DNA from: Mactromeris polynyma
Taxonomy: Eukaryota > Mollusca > Bivalvia > Venerida > Mactridae
DNA length: 64,000 nucleotides
Assembly (NCBI GenBank): GCA_032209605.1
Contig: JASFXZ010000003.1
Coordinates: 5,458,807-5,522,806, forward strand
Reading direction: 5' to 3'
The notes under the pieces were generated by a model, which was given only the letters and a program-made list of their open reading frames with translations, did no database searches and was not told where the DNA came from. The stretch's first letter is position 1. Each line of letters starts with the position of its first letter. This document shows, piece by piece, positions 38,055 to 50,050 of the stretch. Position numbers and translations under genes: made by a program.

Positions 38055-38460
38055 AAATTAGTCCCTATATAACTCTATAGAAAACATGTGACCAAAGAGG
38101 CATACATTAAACAATCTAAACAATGTTACGTACCATATATCAAAGCCCTGGGCCACGCAGTTTCGGAAAAGAAGATTTTCAAAGGTTTCCCCATGTTAGT
38201 CTATAGAAAACCTCTGACCCCGGAGTGGAGCCAGTGGAACAACCTTGGTAGGGGACCTCTAGACAATGCTTAATACTAGGTTAAATATCAAAACCCTGGG
38301 TCTTCTGATTTCTGGACAAGAAGATTTCCAAAGCTATTCCCAATAAAAGTCTATGTAAAACATGTGACCCCTGGGGCGGGGCCAATATTGACCCAAGGGA
38401 CATGATTTGAACAATCCTGGTAGAAGACCATTAAACAATGTTACATGTATTCTAATTATG
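38055..38460 (+). repeat. Tandem-like ~150-bp dispersed repeat
   Basis: Three diverged units, each with AGTCTATAGAAAAC, ATGTGACC, GGGGCCA, GGTAGGGGACC, TAGACAATG and AAGAAGATTT in the same order. Coding is not supported. Confidence 0.65.
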
Positions 38461-40107
38461 AAATTGAAATTGTGACTTCATGAAGTTGAACTCGTGAATT
38501 CATCATGAAGTTGAATTTGATACTAAAATAATAATCAATATTGAAAAATAGCTGTAAATATAAACAACTTTATATTGTTACACTATATAAAGTATAATTT
38601 TATATTTGCGCCTCTCCGCCTCTGCAGTTCCATTTATGTCATGCAACAAAAGGACAACCAACACAGTGTAAGTTGAAAAAGGCCTGGCATGAAATCATGC
38701 CAGACAATTTATTTTAAAACAAAAGGAACTAAATCAAACTAAAACAATGACTATAATTTTAATGCACTTAACAAAGTGTTATCATCGCTACCAGATAGGG
38801 ACCGTCGCTAGTACACTGACTGTCAGTGACTGTCATCAGTCAGCGGATTAATGATCCAGGTGACAAGTATACTTATTGTGGTTCGTTAATGACATTGCAG
38901 TGTTTGGAAAGTTCTGAATATGCGTTGACGCGGGACTATCCAATTACCACCGAATGGGATTTGTTACATTTGTTTGTATAATTAAATACTACATTATGCT
39001 AATTTACTCATTTTTTCTTTTTTAACCTAGTAGATAACACATCTGCTGCACTTGTGTTTTGAGAACTATCAGACGCATTGTTTTCGTGATTTCGCATTTG
39101 CTCATGATGATGATATATATCATTGTTTTTATTGCTTTCATGTACATAAATAAATACATTATAATGCGACTGAACTGTTTCAAAATATATCCTACAGTCC
39201 CGTATCCTTTTACAAAATTACACATATGTATGAATAAATGTAATACAAGCAGCAAACAACTTTTCGGAAAATATCATTTTAAAAGTGATAGGTTTTGCGC
39301 CTGAGAAAGGTGATTTCCTAAATATGTCTCATCGCGAGGGGATACCGCTCCAGCAACCCATCCCATCCGCGGCCCTAATGCTCAATACCTTCCTACGCGC
39401 CTGAAGAACGGATCTAAATCATATAAAAATGAAGATTAAAATATAATATATAAAATTATTTATAATATTTAAAACCAGCCAATAACAACCGGCAGTCAAT
39501 TTAACCCATTGATAGTTACAACAACAACAACAACAATAAAGCAGACGAGAAAAATGAAAGAAAATCGAGTTTATTTAAGTACATTACTAGATATTGTTCA
39601 TTTAATCAAGAAAACAGACATAACTGCTAAAATGTTTCCACTTATTGGAAATTATGATTTATTAGCCCCTAAACTTTTGGAAATTTAAAATTTTACTGAT
39701 TTTTACTCTATGTTCTATGTAATGATAGGTGATACTTTTAAAATCAAATTGGAAGCAAGAAGATGTTTAGGTTGAATATTTTTACACTAAATGAAAGAGA
39801 ATACATTGAAGAATATTGTCATAACTGCTAAAATATTCTAGTATTAAGACAAAATGTTTACATTTACGTATGAAAATAATTTCCCTCTATAATCTATTGA
39901 TCAAAACTGGTACAGCTGGGAACTCGATATCGATTTTCGAGTCGTTATCAAGGGAGACGATCCACTGCGATAAGACAGCTAAAAGGCACGAAAAGCTGCG
40001 TATGGAACGTCTAACTTAATTCAATAATAAAAGTCCCCAATGTTCGTCATTTATTTAATGTTATATTTGTGCATGCAAAGTAAGTTTCACGCCTATATCA
40101 TCATATA

Positions 40108-40284
40108 CAGTAAAACCTCCATAATAAAACCACCATTGGGACCCTTGACAACTGGTCTTCTTATTGAGGAAGGCTTCTTATTGAGGTTGTATTAAGACCA
40201 GAACAATGGAAATGGACTTAAAAATTGTATCCTTAATTTCGAGGTGGTCTTATTATTGAAATAGTATTAAGGTAGGTTTTACCG
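40108..40284 (+). mobile_element. CAGTAAAACCTCA-family MITE upstream of gene A
   Basis: TIRs CAGTAAAACCTCCATAATAA and TAGGTTTTACCG, flanked by TA on both sides, 177 bp. It ends about 300 bp before the gene A TATA box. Confidence 0.8.
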
Positions 40285-40582
40285 TATACGCCAAATATCA
40301 ATTAAAAACGAAATTTGAAAATAAATTGATAAAATAATGATGTATGAAATGCTTTGTATTATATTTTTAATTCAAAGATTATTTTAAATACAAAAATGTA
40401 CATGTATTTTGAAACGACCCCTTATGTAAATTGGCTTTCGAAAATTTAATTACGTCTCCGATTAAGGATGCACATGTACGTGCTGTTTGTGCTATTCATG
40501 CTATTCTAGGTACTCACAAAGTTTTCATTGAAATGTTACGTAATCAAAATGTTTAACGCTTTCGAAGCATGACTACCGAGCC

Positions 40583-40590
40583 TATATAAA
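40583..40590 (+). promoter_or_regulatory. TATA box of gene A
   Basis: TATATAAA about 30 bp upstream of a conserved short noncoding exon ending CTCAACACA at 40647 (donor GTAAGT). The matching noncoding exon of gene B ends at 50104, but the TATA word is absent there. Confidence 0.6.
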
Positions 40591-40611
40591 TTAAAACAAT
40601 CTCCATCTCGA

Positions 40612-42915
40612 CATCATCGTGTTGCATCCAGAACTGAACTCAACACAGTAAGTAAACTATTTACATGTATTACTTTCTAAGGAACTGGGCTTCCGACATT
40701 GGAAAAATCATGAATACGATTATAATATACGATTTTAAGCAATGAGCTATCTTAAATGAAGTATGCCTTTTCAAACATCGCTAATTTGCTTTACGATTTA
40801 ATCATTTTCTTGTTTTGAAAATGGACAAAATGTTATTCCTTTTTTTGTTGTTCGTTTAAAACTGTGTATAAGTGATTAATTTGAAATATTTTATTTTAAA
40901 TGTTTAAAAAATGATCAAGCTGGCGTTTTTATTTCTTTATCGTAGATCCTAACAGAAACGTTATTTTTTGTTAAATGACATATGTTATATACATTTACGT
41001 ACTACAATTCTGCGCATTGACGAAGTGCATCTGTAACAAATGAATAAATTAACAAGTCGAGTAAAGTCAAACTTTATTTATAGTCGAATACTTACATGAA
41101 CAATTTCACTATTCTTCAATACTTTATAACTTTTAATATAAAATATTGTCTTCTTGTCATTGACCAGCTAATTGATTGATAACGCGGCAATTGATGTATC
41201 TTGTTAAATTGACTTCATTTCTTTCAGCCACAAAGTGAAACAATGGCGAATTTCCCGTTTAAGTTGTCAGCGTTAGCGATCTGTTTGTTGGTACATGCAT
41301 GCGCTGCGTATGGTAAGTAATGTATTCTACATTGAATGAGAATATTATTTTATTTTCAGATCATCTTAACTTTTGTAGCTTTTTAAAATCTCATTTATAA
41401 TTATAATTATGTTGTATGAATGTTGTATGAATGTTGTATGAATGAACATGTGTAGATGTGCAGATATATATTTTTAATGTTGAGTTCTTACATTGTTGTT
41501 GTTTGAAGACCACATTGTTAAAAAGTTACACTTGTAGCTTATTGCGTTATCTTCATGAAATAAAGATAATAATAATAATATTATGTCATTTGATGAAAAT
41601 TTAAGGTGTAATTTAAGAAAAAAAATTAGATAAACATAATTATTAATAAAATATAAAGACAATGTATATTGATCGTCGTATGGTAATAAAGTGTTGTGGG
41701 GAAACAGTAAAATCGCATTGTTAGCAGATGTATAAAAATGGGACCCTCAAAAACTCGTTTTAATATTGAGGTGGTCTTAATATAGAGGTTGAATAAAGAG
41801 CAAAACAGTGGAAATGGATTTGAAAAGAGTGGTTTTAATTTAGAGGTGATCTTATTATGGAGGTGGTCTTTGAGTGAGGTTTTACTGTATCTCTCTTTTC
41901 AGACAACTGCAAGGATTGGAGACTTCACAATCCGAATATAGGGAGTGGGCCATATCTGGTGGGAAATGGAGAAGGGCAATCTCATGAAGTCTACTGTGAA
42001 TTCTACAACGACTACGGTTACATGTTCATCCCAAAAGACGTATCCGTTAAGGTGAATATGCAGCTACTGAATCCGTCAACTTCAGAGGTTCTCGTACGAT
42101 ATCGTCGAACGAATAACAAACAGTTTGAATCAAAACTGGCACAGATCAAACAATATTCCAGCCAAAAGCTAAGCATTCAGTACAACAAACATCAAGATTA
42201 CAAATCACCAGTCAATGCTGGGAAATTAGGACTTTATCTGTATCTTGGTTTCTTGCCTCTTTCCGTAGCTGGACAAAGAACAGTCCAGGGTTATCAAATT
42301 AACGGCCAAGATGCTACATTTACGAATTGCGATGCTAACGGCAACTCATATATGGCATTCTTTTTCGATCGTAAGAATGGCACACCGAAAGGATACTACA
42401 AACCATTTGGTTACAAGGCTTTCATGAATAGTTGGATAGACAAAGGGAAGCCAACCACACACACACTCTCATCTGAGTATTTTTTCACGACTGAAATGCA
42501 CATGGGCGGTTGTGGAGGTTACACACTCAGTGGCTACGGACCACAGAGCAATATCAGGGGCGCTGCACTCGGCATGAAGTTTGGTAAGTATCATTCTTAT
42601 CTCCGTAGATTGTTTGTAGTATCTTGGAATGGCTTGTCCAACACAGAAAGAATTGTAGCATTTTCAATTGCCGTGAGGAATTCATTTTTGTGTTTACAAT
42701 TACACTTCAAAGACATTTTGGTATTTGAGGAATAAAATTAATTCATTTGTTATTCTGAACACCCATCGTCCTGGTTGTAATTCCAAAAATCTATTCTCAT
42801 GTCTAAAGCATGTTTTAATGCCTTTTAAGTTTATTCTTTTCAATGCAGTTACATAGCAAATTTCATACCTAACTATGTTTAAAAATAAATACAACTTTTC
42901 ATTTCAGATCTTTAA
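40612..42915 (+). CDS. Secreted protein A, unassigned family, paralogue of gene B
   Basis: A noncoding exon ends at 40647. The coding exons are 41243-41312 (acceptor 15 nt before the ATG), 41903-42583 and 42908-42915; phases agree and the product has 252 residues. Residues 1-23 (MANFPFKLSALAICLLVHAC AAY) form a clear signal peptide. The mature part has four cysteines: NCKDW, EVYCEF, FTNCDANGNSYMAFFFD and MGGCGGYTLSGYGPQ. No membrane segment or anchor is visible. The opening (Cys, aromatic, SGPYLV..EVYCEF) faintly recalls the start of fibrinogen-like or GON domains; that is by eye only and I do not assign a family. The protein ends abruptly in KFDL. Read-through into intron 2 is open to 42735, where the stop overlaps AATAAA, so a longer alternative end is possible. 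A poly(A) signal at 43629-43634 would serve the spliced form. Confidence 0.8.
41705..41887 (+). mobile_element. CAGTAAAACCTCA-family MITE in gene A intron, absent from gene B
   Basis: TIRs CAGTAAAATCGCATTG and GTGAGGTTTTACTG. It ends 15 bp before the acceptor of exon 2. The flanks (TATTGATCGTCGTATGGTAA before, TATCTCTCTTTTCAG after) are contiguous in gene B at about 54955-55035 without the element, so this insertion followed the A/B duplication. Confidence 0.85.
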
Positions 42916-45030
42916 AATGCGTCAAAGAGAGGATTCCTTCGGCTCTACAAAATCGTCAAGATTACATCCTGATTGTATTAACGATGCCTGCTCATCATTT
43001 TCAGATTGATTTTCCTCCGTTTGTTTACCACGACACTTCCTTCTGAAATTGTGAAATCCTTAGCATTGACACGTTATATTAGAATTTACATCACGAAATA
43101 AGAAAACAAGACATAAAACAATCTTTCTGGAAGCAACTTAATATTCCTAAGCGATTCTGTTACACTGATGTCATCCGAAATCGAAAACTTATTCTCAACC
43201 TCTTAAAAAATTACTAGATTTACAAAAGTTTAAAACGAAGGGATGTAGAATATTATGTGAGATAACACTCTTCTCTCAACTGTCGATGATGTTTTGAATT
43301 TCTATTTTATTTACTTTTTTAAAACTCATATCTGTGTTACGTATTTTAGTAGTATTGTAACATCACACGTGTAATGACTATTTCTACGAAATTAGTACAA
43401 TTATTTTCATGATTTCATGCTAAATCTGATACCATCTGTCTTTTAATATATCTACACTACGCGAATTGAAATTGTGTCTTGTATGTATGTATGTATGTAT
43501 GTGAATATATGTATAATTATATCAATATATGTACATTTTTTTGTATTTACTTGTGTATGTGAGGTCATGGACATGCTGTCTTATTTTCTAAATAATCTAC
43601 CCATTGATCTGTCTATCTATGTTAAAATAATAAAGCATGCTATTCAGAATATTTGGCTTCATTTATGATTCTGATAGATGGCTTAGTCAAGTCAAGTCAA
43701 AAGGTTTATTTACATAAACAAAAATGTTCATTGCAAAAAAAGAAACAAAAACAACATAACTATATATGCATATTTAGGCGGTGAAAAGTGAAGAAAAGTA
43801 TCAAAACATCACAAAAATAGCAACATTTACTAACATGAATGATGAATACTAGCAAATGAAAAGTGCAAATACAAAAGTCGTCTGTACATACAGTTACAAC
43901 CAGATGATACGAGCACATCCGAAATACATGTATCTTTTTAATTTTTCTAATAACATTTTAAATATTGCATATCTGTATCTTTATACCGTATATGATTGTT
44001 TTATTAGTTGAATAGTTTCGCGTAAGGGTCGGGCACCAATTTCTGCCAACATTAGTAAACGAGGGTTCCCCATGTATATGTTTGTCTATGTGTATTTCTC
44101 GTGTATTAAGCTTGAAATACACAGTTAACCGCTTTTATTTATTTAGACCAAACGGGATCTAAAATTAGATTTTGAAATGCGGATAAAAACCAACTGTGGG
44201 CTTAAGTTCCGGATTTCGTCTATCGTTCAATCATTTTGACCAACATTGGAAGAAATATATCCAAAAATGTGATACACGAAATCACCTGGTGAAAAAAACG
44301 TTACCTTTGTCAGAAATTTATTAAATGAACTGGAGATAAAACGAATTGGTATCTAAATATTGGTCCGGTATTTAATCATGAAGTAATGGCCTATCTTAAT
44401 TCAAGATTATCAGAACTTTACGAAAATGATTGTACTGTAATGTTTGTAATTTGTACTTGTCTGAAATGGTGGCTATTATGAAATCAGGGGACATGGCCAA
44501 TTTAATTACAGGACGCAACTCTTTCCTTTCTTGGCTACCATTTGGAAAACAGGGGACATTACTGTTGCCTGGATTGACGGCCATCCTGAACGTAGGGAAA
44601 GTTACTATTTCTGGAACATGGCCAAATATAACAAGGGATATAACTTTTATCTTACTCTGTCACCATTTTGAAGGCATGGACGTTGTTGAAATGTTGGTCA
44701 TTTGAAACACGGAAAATTTAAATGGTCGTCATTTTGAAACTGGAAGAAAGAGCTGCAATTTAAAAACAGGTTAGATTAATCTCATTGAAAATGACCGTCA
44801 TTCGTCTTATTCTAAAATGACGGCCCAAATGACTACTGATGACAAATGGGGACATATATTATTATAACTTATTTACCTCTTTTAACTGATCGTTTTAACT
44901 AAATCGGGAGAGTACATTTTGTACAAGATTTTAAATCCAACATGACTCGATTTCAACCCTCGTGTTACGGTCATGGTTCGAGTACAATCCTCGGGCCATG
45001 GTATTCGTACGAGGTCAATATTCAGAAAAA
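42916..45030. other. 3' flank of gene A, duplicated downstream of gene B
   Basis: Includes a (TATG)5 microsatellite at about 43480-43502, AATAAA at 43629-43634, a reverse-oriented AATAAA/(TTGAC)n tail near 43686-43720, and a block at about 44390-44830. All recur downstream of gene B (to about 59280). The short open frame at 44493-44705 recurs at 58895-59107 but looks like repeat-derived, not protein-coding, sequence. Confidence 0.6.
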
Positions 45031-47904
45031 TGTCATCTGCCTAGGGTAATGCTACACGTTCAATCATCTGCCTAGGGTAATGTTACAAGTTATATAATCT
45101 GCCTAAGGTAATGCTACAAGTTCTATCATCTGCCTAGGTTAATGCTACAAGTTCAATCATCTGCCAAGGGTAATGCTACAAGTTCAATCATAGACTTAGG
45201 GTAATGTTACAAGTTCAATAATCGGCCTATGGAAATGTTACAAGTTCGGTCATCTGCCTAGGGTAATGCTACAAATTGAATAATCGGCCGAGGATAATGT
45301 TACAAGTTCAATCATCAGCCTAGGGTAATGTAACAAGTTCAATCATCTGCCTAGCGTAATGCTACAAGTTCAATCATCGGCCTAGGTTAATGTTACAAGT
45401 TCAATCATCTGCCTAGCGTAATGCTACAAGTTTAATCATCGGCCTAGGTTAATGTAACAAGTTCAATCATCAGCCTAGGGTAATGCTACAAGTTTAATCA
45501 TCTGCCTAGCGTAATGCTACAAGTTCAATTATCTGCCTAGATTAATGTTACAAGTTCTATCATCTGCCAAGGGTAATGCTACGAGTTCTATCATCTGCCT
45601 AGGTTAATGCTACAAGTTCTATCATCTGCCTAGGGTAATGCTACGAGTTCTATCATCTGCCAAGGGTAATGCTACAAGTTCAATAATCTGCCTAGGGCAA
45701 TGCTACAAGTTCTATCATCTGCCTACGGTAATGCTACAAGTTCTATCATCTGCCTAGGGTAATGCTACAAGTTCTATCATCTGCCTAGGGTAATGCTACA
45801 AGTTCTATCATCTGCCTAGGGTAATGCTACAAGTTCAATAATCTGCCTAGGGCAATGCTACGATTCAATCATTTGCCTAGGGTAATGCTAAAAGTGCAAT
45901 CATCTACCTAGCGTAATGCTACAAGTTCAATCATATGCCGAGGGTAATGCTACAAGTTCAATCATCTACCAAGGGTAATGTTACAAGTTCATTCATCTGC
46001 CGAGGGTAATGCGCAAGTTCAATCATCTGCCGAGGGTAATTCTCAAGTTCAATCGTCTGCCTAGGGTAATGTAACAAGTTCATTCATCTGCCGAGGGTAA
46101 TGCTCAAGTTCATTCATCTGCCGAGGGTAATTCTCAAGTTCAATCGTCTGCCTAGGGTAATGCTACAAGTTCAATAATCTGCCTATGGCAATGTTACAAG
46201 TTCAATCATCTGCCTAGGTTACAAATTCTATCATCTGCCTAGGGTAATGCTATAAGTTCTATCATCTGCCTAGGTAATGCTATAAGTTCAATCATCTGCC
46301 TAGGGTAATGCTAAAAGTTCAATCATCTGCCTAGGGTAATGCTATAAGTTCTATCATCTGTCTAGGGTAATGCTATAAGTTCAATCATCTACCTAGGGTA
46401 ATGCTATAAGTTCTATCATCTGCCTAGGGTAATGCTATAAGTTCAATCATCTGCCTTGGGTAATGCTACAAGTTCAAAAATCTGCCTATGGCAATGTTAC
46501 AAGTTCAATCATCTGCCTAGGTTAAAAAGTCTATCATCTGCCAAGGGTAATGCTATAAGTTCTATCATCTGCCAAGGGTAATGCTACAGGTTCAATCATC
46601 TGCCAAGGGTAATGCTATAAGTTCAATCATCTGCCAATGGTAATGCTAAAAGTTCAATCATATGCCTAGGGCAATGCTAAAGTTCAATCATCTACCTAGG
46701 GTAATGCTACAAGTTCTATTATCTGCCTAGGGTAATGCTACAAGTTCAATCATATGCCTAGGGTAATGCTTCAAGTTCTATCATCTGCCTAGGGTAATGC
46801 TACAAGTTCAATCATATGCCTAGGGCAATGCTACGATTTCAATCATTTGCCTAGGGTAATGCTAAAAGTTCAATCATCTACCTAGGGTAATGTAACAAGT
46901 TCATTCATCTGCCGAGGGTAATGCTCAAGTTCAATCATCTGCCGAGGGTAATTCTCAAGTTCAATCGTCTGCCTAGGGTAATGCTACAAGTTCAATAATC
47001 TGCCTATGGCAATGTTACAAGTTCAATCATCTGCCTAGGTTACAAATTCTATCATCTGCCTAGGGTAATGCTATAAGTTCTATCATCTGCCTAGGGTAAT
47101 GCTATAAGTTCTATCATCTGCCTAGGGTAATGCTATAAGTTCTATCATCTACCTAGGGTAATGCTATAAGTTCTATCATCTGCCTAGGGTAATGCTATAA
47201 GTTCAATCATCTGCCTAGGGTAATGCTATAAGTTCTATCATCTACCTAGGGTAATGCTATAAGTTCTATCATCTGCCTAGGGTAATGCTATAAGTTCAAT
47301 CATCTGCCTAGGGTAATGCTACAAGTTCAAAAATCTGCCTATGGCAATGTTACAAGTTCAATCATCTGCCTAGGTTAAAAATTCTATCATCTGCCAAGGG
47401 TAATGCTATAAGTTCTATCATCTGCCTAGAGTAATGCTATAAGTTCTATCATCTGCCAAGGGTAATGCTATAAGTTGTATCATCTGCCAAGGGTAATGCT
47501 ATAAGTTCTATCATCTGCCAAGGGTAATGCTATAAGTTCTATCATCTGCCAAGGGTAATGCTATAAGTTCTATCATCTGCCTAGGGTAATGCTACAAGTT
47601 CAATCATATGCCTAGGGTAATGCTACAAGTTCTATCATCTGCCTAGGGTAATGCTACAAGTTCAATCATATGCCTAGGGTAATGCTAAAAGTTCAATCAT
47701 CTGCCAATGGTAATGCTACAAGTTCTATCATCTGCCTAGGGTAATGCTACAAGTTCTATCATCTGCCTAGGGTAATGCTACAAGTTCAATCATATGCCTA
47801 GGGTAATGCTAAAAGTTCCATCATCTACCTAGGGTAATGTTACAAGTTCTATCATCTGCCAAGGGTAATGTTACAAGTTCAATCATATGCCTAGGGTAAT
47901 GCTA
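45031..47904 (+). repeat. 31-bp minisatellite, about 93 units, with higher-order structure
   Basis: The unit is CTATCATCTGCCTAGGGTAA TGCTACAAGTT with frequent variants (CCAAGG or CCGAGG for CCTAGG, TATAAG for TACAAG). Runs of the same variants recur: a block containing GCCTATGGCAATGTTACAAG followed by CTGCCTAGGTTAC occurs at 46181 and again at 47002, 821 bp apart. A second GCCTATGGCA pair is at 46483 and 47337, 854 bp apart. Confidence 0.95.
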
Positions 47905-50050
47905 AGTAATTTTGGTAAATCGTTTGTTAAGATGAAAGAGATTGCCAATCAAGTGGCGCCTTTTTTACAGGCTTCACGATATTATCTTTTCTACTGCTTG
48001 CTCTTTCATCAGTTTTCAATTAGTAAGTCGTGTTAGATGTGTTCAAAATATAATTTACAATGGAGAATACTCCTTAAACAATATGGGTGTTCCTATATAC
48101 GTTCCTGAACAATTGTAACATGTTTATGGACAATAGAATATATGCACATAACGATACTGAATCACAAATATCGTGGAACATTATCATGGTTGGCATAAAC
48201 AAGTAAGTCGATGTGTTCGCTTGATAATATTCAAACATTTTGTTTCAAAATACTTGAAAGATGAAAAATATACATCAGACCTCCCCCCACCACAAGGATG
48301 ACATTTGTGACACTAGCCCTAAAATATGCATTCCAATTAAAACTTAATTATTGGTGTAAAACGAAATAATCACAATCACTAGAATAGCTTAATTTCGGTT
48401 AAAGCAAGGGATATTACTGCCGCGAGATTTAGTTTGATAAGTTCGGGATGATCGATGGAGGCGAAAAAAGCTTAGACATCATTTATATCGTAGTCCTCTT
48501 GATTTGGTCAAGAAATTTCTGATACATTTTAATGCATTCATGATTTCTTCGAACATTGATCCTATTTTCACCGTACTTCGTGTTGAATCCGTTTGAATTT
48601 CACACTTATTTGTATTATATATGACGTATTAATCACTGTTGACTTTTTCTGATTAACACTTCGTTGTTTTTATTATGATGCATTAAGCACATACATTTTT
48701 GTAAAACGACTAAAATTCGTCAGTAATTAAAAGTCAAGTTACTGTTCGTAAGGATGTGTAGCACAAACATAAATACATATGTCTATATTAAAACCATAAA
48801 ATAGGAAACGTCCATCCTTATTTCTTGAACAGGCGAATTCATTCACTCCAGTCCAGTGTTACATCGTGCAGATTTGACTGACGAATCAGCGTTCAGTTTG
48901 CCAAAATTTGTTTCGACATTCAACTTTAGAGTTGATTGGCTTACGCGTTGCTGTGACGCAAGTAGCAAAAACGAGATAAATATACACATGTGCATGTTAT
49001 CTACTGTCACAGAATCCATCTTGTCCTTTCGATGTGAATGTATTCTATAAGCTATTGTTAGCTTTTTAGATGTAGAGATTTTGACAGCCGGACTGAAAAT
49101 TTGGATGACTATATTCCAGGTATTGATTCATTAACTTCTCGTGATGTACTTGATTTTTCGACTAATGCATACGACGAATTGTTTATCAATTTTAAATTAA
49201 TACTAATACAAGTGTATGTTGAATGGTAAGGAGAACCTAATTTAATTTTACTTCTGTTTATGTGAATAGGGCATCACTTGTTGATTATTGTATTTTCCGG
49301 CATGAAAATTTGAATTTGTTCTCAATGAGCGGGATAACCCCAGCGTTTAAATTGTTTGATATCATAGGACCAATTTTTGTTATACTAACTGTATTCCATG
49401 GTTAAAACTAACAATACGATCCTCATTGATAACGACTAGTCTATTCCACTTGCGTAACACGTTTCTCTAACGTCTGTATATAATTAGTAACCACTTGTTA
49501 TTGCCGATCATCGCAAAAACTGGTGTAAAAGGATAAACGATGTAGATGTTGTCAATTTGTTGATATTAGTTTTGAATTCCCAGACCGAGGAACAATAGTG
49601 AATCCGATCCTAAATTCAAATTCACTTTGGCTTATACGGCCTTTTCGAATAGGCATACATTTAGATTTGTATTAATAAGAACACTCCATCGTTTACACCA
49701 ATTATGTATAGTGTCCAACATGGAATGTAACTTCTTCGCCGTCTGTCATTAACTCTATGTCGTCTGCGTACATAAGTATTAAGAGTCTAATGCACCCACT
49801 TATATTTTAAGGCCAAGTTCGGTTGAATTAGAAAAGAAAAAAAACTTCGGATCCGAGAAAAAGGTGACATGGTCCTATTTTCGGACCCATCGTAAAGCGG
49901 GACTTTACTGTAAACAAATCTAATCACTTTACGGTTATTAAGTCACGCTGTAAACAATGTGCAGACTATATCCACTTTGTTGTTGTTTTTTGTAGTAAGC
50001 ATTCTACGTACTATCAAGCTTTTTCATAGAAACGAAACGTGAATGAAGTA
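47905..50050. other. Region between minisatellite and gene B, no supported gene
   Basis: AT-rich sequence. I see no coding region, transposon ends or duplication partner for most of it. The A/B duplication is recognisable only from about 50050. Confidence 0.55.

Larger units (their letters stand above)
35573..40582. other. Region between ependymin-related gene and gene A
   Basis: Up to about 37870 it is part of duplicated block 1. Beyond that come a tandem-like dispersed repeat (38055-38460), AT-rich DNA and one MITE (40108-40284). The minus-strand open frame at 36360-36560 is also present in the duplicate at 62.7 kb, but its differences do not look like those of a protein-coding gene. Confidence 0.6.

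Noticed and set aside
44493..44705. Open frame starting MANLITGRNSF, also open at 58895-59107
   Set aside because: The sequence carries repeated ATGGCCAA/CATTTTGGAA-type words and lies in duplicated noncoding flank; differences between copies show no bias to silent sites.
45031..47904. CRISPR-like array of repeats and spacers
   Set aside because: Units are contiguous and 31 bp long with no unique spacers, in an animal genome; it is a minisatellite.
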